From Manihot esculenta (taxonomy: Eukaryota > Streptophyta > Magnoliopsida > Malpighiales > Euphorbiaceae), in the NCBI RefSeq assembly GCF_001659605.2, contig NW_025215482.1, positions 636,135 to 700,134 on the forward strand: a stretch of DNA of 64,000 bases, written 5' to 3'. Below the pieces are notes generated by a model, which worked only from the letters and a program-made list of their open reading frames with translations, was not told the origin of the DNA and ran no database searches. Numbering within the stretch: position 1 is the stretch's first letter; every line of letters starts with the position of its first letter. Shown here piece by piece: positions 59,048-64,000 of this stretch. Position numbers and translations under genes: made by a program.

Positions 59048-59683
59048 TGTTTAACGCCCCGGAAATCCGGACCGCTACCGGCGCTAGGATTCAGGTCGGC
59101 TTAAGGCCGCCGGAACCCGTAGCAAGCCTACATACATCCTGTTTACCCGTTTAATCCCATACATGATCAACAAACATACATAAGAATTAAAAACTTTTCC
59201 TTTTTCTTCATATACCAAACTCAACCTGTGCATGCACTGTATTCATCATATACATAAACATTAATCCCTCTGTGGGATTTCATCAAAGCCTCAATGGGCA
59301 ATATATATCCTGTGTTGAGTTGGTTCACATATACATCATAAAATAAGATCATGTACATACCAAGGGATTAACATAAACTATGGTCAAGCACAACTCTATC
59401 CTCAATAACATAGTTACATAAACATAACTGTTTCAAACTTTACATTACATTCTTATCATTTGTCATGTCCACATACTCTAGCTATACATACATATGACTT
59501 TTCTCTTCTTTTCTTCTCTATCAATCCCGTACCTGCAAACCTGGGGGTTAGGGGAGAGGGGTGAGCTAGATGCCCAGTGAGTAGAACTAAAAAAAAAATA
59601 TTTAAAACATGCCATAATGGAATGCATCATTGCACAAACATTTCACATCATGGAAGGACCGACCCAAAAATCCCTCAGCTCCA

Positions 59684-59842
59684 TGCCCGGCCCTATTATG
59701 GGCACCACAGGACTTCGTATTGCCCGGCCCTATTATGGGCACCACAGGACTTCGTATTGCCCGGCCCTATTATGGGCACCACAGGACTTCGTAAATCGGA
59801 GCTATTGCCCGGCCCTATTATGGGCACCACAGGACTTCGTAC
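59684..59842. repeat. Four-copy minisatellite inside LTR
   Basis: Units beginning TGCCCGGCCCTATTATGGGC and continuing ACCACAGGACTTCGTA start at 59684, 59721, 59758 and 59806 (periods 37, 37 and 48 bp; an 11-bp insertion lies between the last two). Each unit contains a GCCC...GGGC dyad around TATTAT. Its place in the LTR corresponds to the unrelated 55-bp-period repeat of family 1. Confidence 0.9.
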
Positions 59843-60922
59843 ACAGGAATAGTGAGTCGTGCAATGTCCCTCCTCATCAACCACAATATAATAATGCAAT
59901 GTAGCATATTCGTGATTCTAATGCAAACATCCTATATTATAGTCATGATGCATGAAACATGATAAAATATTCACTTTCTTAATTTAAAAGATTAAGTATA
60001 GTTCCACTCACCTCTGGCTGACTCTGTCAAACTCTCAGCAGCTGGCTCACTGCTGGGGTCCTTGGTTCCTCGGGTCCGAACCTACACAGGTGGACTCCAA
60101 TGAGGGACCAACAATATAAACATAACTCTAATATATATCCCCCAAAAACCCCCTAAAACATCCTGAAAACATCACAGAAAATATGCATGAAATGGCTGAA
60201 CAGGGCACCTTCGGCGGCACCTTCGGCGGCCGAAAGTCCTGGACAGAGACGAAACTCAGCTAGGTTCGGCGGCACCTTCGGCGGCCGAAAGTGCCAGACA
60301 GAGACGAAAGTCTCTTTTCGGGGGCACCTTCGGCAGCCGAAAGCTGCCTTCACAAGAGGGGTTTGGCGGCCGAAACTCCCTTCGGCTGCCGAACCTGGTT
60401 TCTGCCAAATGGCAGAAACTTGGTTCAAATGAACCTCCTGCCTCCCAAAACCACAGATCATGCATATTTCTCAACCAAAACATACATACAAGTTCCTAGG
60501 GGCCTCAAACATGCATATACCCCATCTACAACACTTCATTCACACACAATCAAGCTACATTGCTCAAAACATCAACAAAACCCATAAACTCAACATATGT
60601 CCTAACATGCATTTCTACCCATAGATCTTACTTAAAACATGTTTAAAACATAAAAAGGGTTCAAGATCGACCCTTACCTCTTGAAGAAACGAGAGGAAAG
60701 CGATCCTAGCTTGGAGATGGAGAGATTAAGCTCTTTGAACCTCCAAGCACTCAAAACTTGCTCAAAACTTGCTCAAAGCTCACAAATCTTCAAAACGAAG
60801 TTATAGACTCGTTAAAACCATGAAAGATCTAAAGGAAACACTCAAGATCGAGGGAGGAGCGGTGGAGACTCACCTTGGCCGACAATGGGAGAGAAAAAGC
60901 TCGCCCGTGCGGACCTAGGGGA

Positions 60923-60932
60923 CCCTTTTATA
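60923..60932 (-). promoter_or_regulatory. LTR TATA box, family 2
   Basis: Minus strand TATAAAAGGG, same context (CCACTATAAAAGGGTCCC) as family 1. The GCC-box-like hairpin units lie directly upstream. Confidence 0.6.
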
Positions 60933-61287
60933 GTGGCTGGCCAGGCCACGTTCGGGGGCCGAATGTGCCTCCGCATCCATGCAATGTTCGGCGGCCGAAC
61001 ATAAGGTTCGGCGGCCGAACCTGCACTTCCCTCTCTTAGACTTTCGGGGGCCTAACGTGCCTCCCAAAGTCCATGCATGTTCGGCGGCCGAAAGTGAGTT
61101 TCGGCGGCCGAACCTGAGTTTTCCTCAAAAGATTTTTCATGCAAAAACTCAATTAAAATCATACTTAAAACATTAAAAACATGAAAACATTTTATAAAAA
61201 CATGCTTTTACCCTTCTAGAGGTTTCCGACACCCAAATTCCACCGGACGGTAGAAATTCCGGTACCGGAGTCTAGCCGGGTATTACA

Positions 61288-61300
61288 TTCTCCCCCCCTT
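61288..61300 (-). other. Polypurine tract, family 2
   Basis: Minus strand AAGGGGGGGAGAA adjoining the 3' LTR, identical to family 1. Confidence 0.9.
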
Positions 61301-61302
61301 AA

Positions 61303-61324
61303 GAACATTCGTCCCCGAATGTTC
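61303..61324 (-). other. Perfect 9-bp stem-loop next to polypurine tract, family 2
   Basis: Arms GAACATTCG and CGAATGTTC around GGGA in element sense, identical in sequence and spacing to 4077-4098 although the surrounding sequence has diverged. Confidence 0.8.
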
Positions 61325-61386
61325 CTCAACTAGCACATGCATAGCAAAACAACATAACATACATATAAAACACATAGAGACTAACC

Positions 61387-64000
61387 TTAAAAGAGATAGG
61401 GATATTGCTGGAGCATGGACTCCCGGGTCTCCCAAGTACATTCTTCCATATTGTGGTGGTTCCAAAGGACTTTCACCATCGGGATTTCCTTGTTCCTTAG
61501 CTTTTTGATCTGAGTGTCAAGAATCCGCACTGGTTGTTCAACATAAGTGAGATCCTCTTGGATCTCCACATCAGGCTCACTAAGAACCTTGCCCGGATCT
61601 GACACGAACTTCCTCAACATGGAAACATGGAAAACCGGATGGATTCTCTCCATAGAAGCAGGCAAGTCCAGCTTGTACGATACGTTCCCAACTTTTTGCA
61701 AGACCTCAAAGGGTCCGATGTACCGCGGAGCTAGCTTACCCTTCTTTCCGAACCGAACCACCCCTTTCATTGGGGACACCTTGAGCAATACTAGATCCCC
61801 CTCCTGAAACTCTACCTGTCTCCTGCGGATGTCTGCATAACTCTTCTGCCTGCTTGTGGCAGTCTTTATCCTTTCTCTGATCATGGGCACCACTCTGCTG
61901 GTGATCTCTACAAGCTCAGGCCCTGCTAAGGACCTCTCTCCAACCTCTTCCCAGCAAACAGGTGACCTGCACTTCCTCCCATACAAAGCTTCATATGGAG
62001 CCATCCCAATGCTAGCATGATAGCTGTTATTGTAGGCGAACTCTACCAAGGGTAGATGTTGCCTCCAAGAACCGCCAAAATCTAGCACACACATCCTGAG
62101 CATATCCTCTATGGTCTGGATGGTCCTCTCTGACTGTCCGTCTGTCTGTGGATGGAAGGCAGTGCTAAAATCCAACCTAGTACCCATAGCACTCTGCAGA
62201 CTCTGCCAAAACCTGGAGGTGAACTGGGGCCCTCTATCTGACACTATAGATACCGGGACCCCGTGCAGCCTGACAACTTCATCCGCATAAACCTGCGCTA
62301 ACTTATCCACAGAGTAGTTGCTCCTAACAGGGATGAAGTGAGCAGATTTGGTGAGTCTGTCCACAATCACCCATATGGAGTCTAGTCTGTTGGATGTTGC
62401 CGGTAACCCCACTACAAAGTCCATAGCTATGTTCTCCCATTTCCATTCTGGAATAGGTAGCGGGTTAAGCATTCCAGCCGGCTTCTGATGTTCCAGCTTC
62501 ACCCTCTGACATATTTCGCAGGCTGACACAAACTGTGCCACTTCCCTCTTCATAGCTGGCCACCAATACACTCCCTTCAGATCCTGGTACATCTTGGTGG
62601 CTCCAGGGTGAACACTGTACCTTGCATTATGAGCCTCTCTCATAATGTCTCCTTTTAGCCCGATGTCATCTGGTACACATAGTCTATTCCCATAGCGGAG
62701 GATCCCCTTATCATCGAATCTGAACTCACTATCTTTGCCTGACTGAACAGTCCTTGCAATCTTCACTAACTCTGGGTCCTCGTGCTGTTTCTGAGCCACC
62801 TGCTCCAGAAACACGGGGGTTACTTTCATCTGTGCAATCAAAGCACCTGTACCAGACAACTCCATCTGTAGACCCTCCTCAATGAGCTTATAAAATTCCT
62901 TCACCACCGGTCTCCTCTCTGCCGTGATGTGGGATAGACTGCCAAGTGATTTCCGGCTTAAGGCATCAGCTACTACATTAGCCTTACCCGGATGGTACTG
63001 GATCTTGCAATCATAGTCACTCAACAGTTCTACCCATCTCCTCTGCCTCAAGTTCAGCTCTCTCTGGTTCAAGATGTGCTGCAGGCTCTTATGATCTGTG
63101 AAGATCTCACATTTTACCCCATAGAGGTAATGCCTCCACATCTTGAGGGCAAAGATAACTGCTGCCATTTCCAGGTCGTGTGTGGGGTAATTCAACTCAT
63201 GCCTCTTCAGCTGTCTAGAAGCATAAGCGATCACCTTACCATGCTGCATCAACACACAACCCAGGCCTACTCTGGATGCATCACAGAACACTGTGAAATC
63301 CTCATTGCTGTTTGGCAGAGCTAACACTGGTGCTGAAGTCAACCTCTTCTTGAGCTCCTCAAAGCTTTCTTCACACTGATCGGTCCACTCGAATCTCTGA
63401 TTCTTTCTGGTTAATCTGGTTAAAGGAGCTGCAATCTTAGAGAAGTCCTGAACGAACCTCCTGTAGTAGCCAGCCAAACCCAAGAAGCTTCTGATCTCTG
63501 TCACTGAGGTGGGTCTTGGCCAGTTAGTCACAGCTTCAACCTTATTGGGGTCCACTTCTATCCCATTCTCTGACACTATATGCCCCAAGAATGATATGCT
63601 CCTTAACCAGAACTCACACTTGGAGAACTTGGCATACAAGCCATGTTCCCTCAAGGTCTGTAATATTATCCTCAGATGATGGGCATGCTCCTCTGCATTT
63701 CTGGAATACACTAGGATATCGTCAATGAAGACAATAACGAAGTGATCCAGGTATGGTCTGAATACTCTATTCATGAGGTCCATGAATGCTGCAGGGGCGT
63801 TGGTCAACCCGAACGGCATTACAAGGAACTCATAGTGCCCATATCTGGTCCTGAAAGCTGTCTTCGGTATGTCTTCTTCCCTTATCCTCAGCTGATGGTA
63901 CCCTGATCTCAGATCTATCTTGGAGAAACAACCCGCTCCTGCTAGCTGGTCGAATAGATCATCGATCCTTGGCAATGGGTACTTGTTCTTGGTAGTGACC
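61387..64000 (-). CDS. pol: Pol region of Tekay-type chromovirus polyprotein, 5' end outside window
   Basis: Open from the window edge to a stop at 61387, about 870 codons with no interruption. The frame continues upstream past 63975, so the protein starts outside the window. Visible domains in order: reverse transcriptase from before [11 protein letters not shown], with FIDD near 63715; RNase H with FCDAS near 63275; integrase zinc finger ([10 protein letters not shown] ... CEICQR) near 62630-62510; catalytic D, D and E in MDFVVG, SDRGPQF and DGQSERT near 62425, 62245 and 62130; GPF module near 61715; C-terminal chromodomain ending [14 protein letters not shown]. By eye it is above 90% identical to the family 1 protein over the shared part. 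It gives DNA synthesis and integration functions to the element. Gag, zinc knuckle and protease cannot be seen here. Confidence 0.93.
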   Translation of the reverse strand, partial: VTTKNKYPLPRIDDLFDQLAGAGCFSKIDLRSGYHQLRIREEDIPKTAFRTRYGHYEFLVMPFGLTNAPAAFMDLMNRVFRPYLDHFVIVFIDDILVYSRNAEEHAHHLRIILQTLREHGLYAKFSKCEFWLRSISFLGHIVSENGIEVDPNKVEAVTNWPRPTSVTEIRSFLGLAGYYRRFVQDFSKIAAPLTRLTRKNQRFEWTDQCEESFEELKKRLTSAPVLALPNSNEDFTVFCDASRVGLGCVLMQHGKVIAYASRQLKRHELNYPTHDLEMAAVIFALKMWRHYLYGVKCEIFTDHKSLQHILNQRELNLRQRRWVELLSDYDCKIQYHPGKANVVADALSRKSLGSLSHITAERRPVVKEFYKLIEEGLQMELSGTGALIAQMKVTPVFLEQVAQKQHEDPELVKIARTVQSGKDSEFRFDDKGILRYGNRLCVPDDIGLKGDIMREAHNARYSVHPGATKMYQDLKGVYWWPAMKREVAQFVSACEICQRVKLEHQKPAGMLNPLPIPEWKWENIAMDFVVGLPATSNRLDSIWVIVDRLTKSAHFIPVRSNYSVDKLAQVYADEVVRLHGVPVSIVSDRGPQFTSRFWQSLQSAMGTRLDFSTAFHPQTDGQSERTIQTIEDMLRMCVLDFGGSWRQHLPLVEFAYNNSYHASIGMAPYEALYGRKCRSPVCWEEVGERSLAGPELVEITSRVVPMIRERIKTATSRQKSYADIRRRQVEFQEGDLVLLKVSPMKGVVRFGKKGKLAPRYIGPFEVLQKVGNVSYKLDLPASMERIHPVFHVSMLRKFVSDPGKVLSEPDVEIQEDLTYVEQPVRILDTQIKKLRNKEIPMVKVLWNHHNMEECTWETRESMLQQYPYLF

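Larger units (their letters stand above)
59048..61287 (-). repeat. 3' LTR of Tekay family 2
   Basis: 2240 bp from TGTTTAACGCCCC to GGGTATTACA. Similar to family 1 at the outer left edge (to about 59125) and from about 60010 to the end, including hairpin units (60208-60395, 60951-61115) and TATA box (60923-60932). The middle is diverged and contains a four-copy short tandem repeat. ORFs within it are frame shadows of these repeats. Confidence 0.9.
59048..64000 (-). mobile_element. Tekay/Del-type Ty3/gypsy element, family 2, truncated by window end
   Basis: Minus-strand element with a 3' LTR at 59048-61287, polypurine tract, hairpin and pol up to the window edge. The pol protein is very similar to family 1, and the LTR ends, hairpin clusters and TATA region are shared. 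The LTR interior at about 59130-60000 is different, so this is a separate family or subfamily. The 5' LTR, gag and primer site lie outside the window, so intactness cannot be judged. It is inserted in the satellite. Confidence 0.93.

Noticed and set aside
1..64000. rDNA, telomere repeats, organelle insertions or host protein-coding genes
   Set aside because: None of the expected motifs or long non-repeat coding frames were seen on either strand.

Overview
The window is plant nuclear DNA made almost entirely of repeats. I find no host gene. Plant origin follows from a chromodomain-bearing Ty3/gypsy (Tekay/Del-type) retrotransposon with a tRNA-iMet primer site, a second LTR element with the tRNA-Asp primer site typical of plant Athila-like elements, and a long satellite array. 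A eudicot is likely. My impression that the Tekay LTR resembles Euphorbiaceae sequences is only a guess.

Layout. (1) 1-768: satellite of about 67 bp per monomer, in the orientation I call 'left'. (2) 769-1768: a 1000-N placeholder gap. (3) 1768-11728: an intact, young Tekay element on the minus strand (LTRs of 2.29 kb, one gag-pol ORF). It sits inside (4) 11729-16848, an older non-autonomous Athila-like element on the minus strand, whose 3' LTR it interrupts. (5) 16849-26121: the same satellite resumes in register, with higher-order repeats. (6) 26122-27121: second 1000-N gap, across which the satellite reverses orientation. (7) 27122-54004: about 27 kb of almost perfectly uniform 67-bp monomers on the opposite strand, with sequence quality falling towards (8) the third gap, 54005-55004. 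(9) 55005-59047: diverged higher-order satellite, same orientation as (7). (10) 59048-64000: a second, related Tekay family on the minus strand (LTR, polypurine tract, pol), running off the window.

History inferred from the sequence: the satellite came first. The Athila-like element then inserted with a CCCAT target duplication, visible at 764-768 and 16849-16853. The Tekay element later inserted into its 3' LTR. The LTR-pair differences I counted agree with this order: 5 in 683 bp for the older element, 4 in 2293 bp for the younger.

The most interesting signals are the inverted arrangement of the satellite, with a strikingly homogeneous block on one side; polypurine-tract-proximal hairpins with purine tetraloops in both element types, two of them with different stems around the same loop; dense CArG-like and GCC-box-like motif arrays in the two LTR promoters; and a gap whose missing content can be predicted. 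I found no new protein-coding system and claim none.
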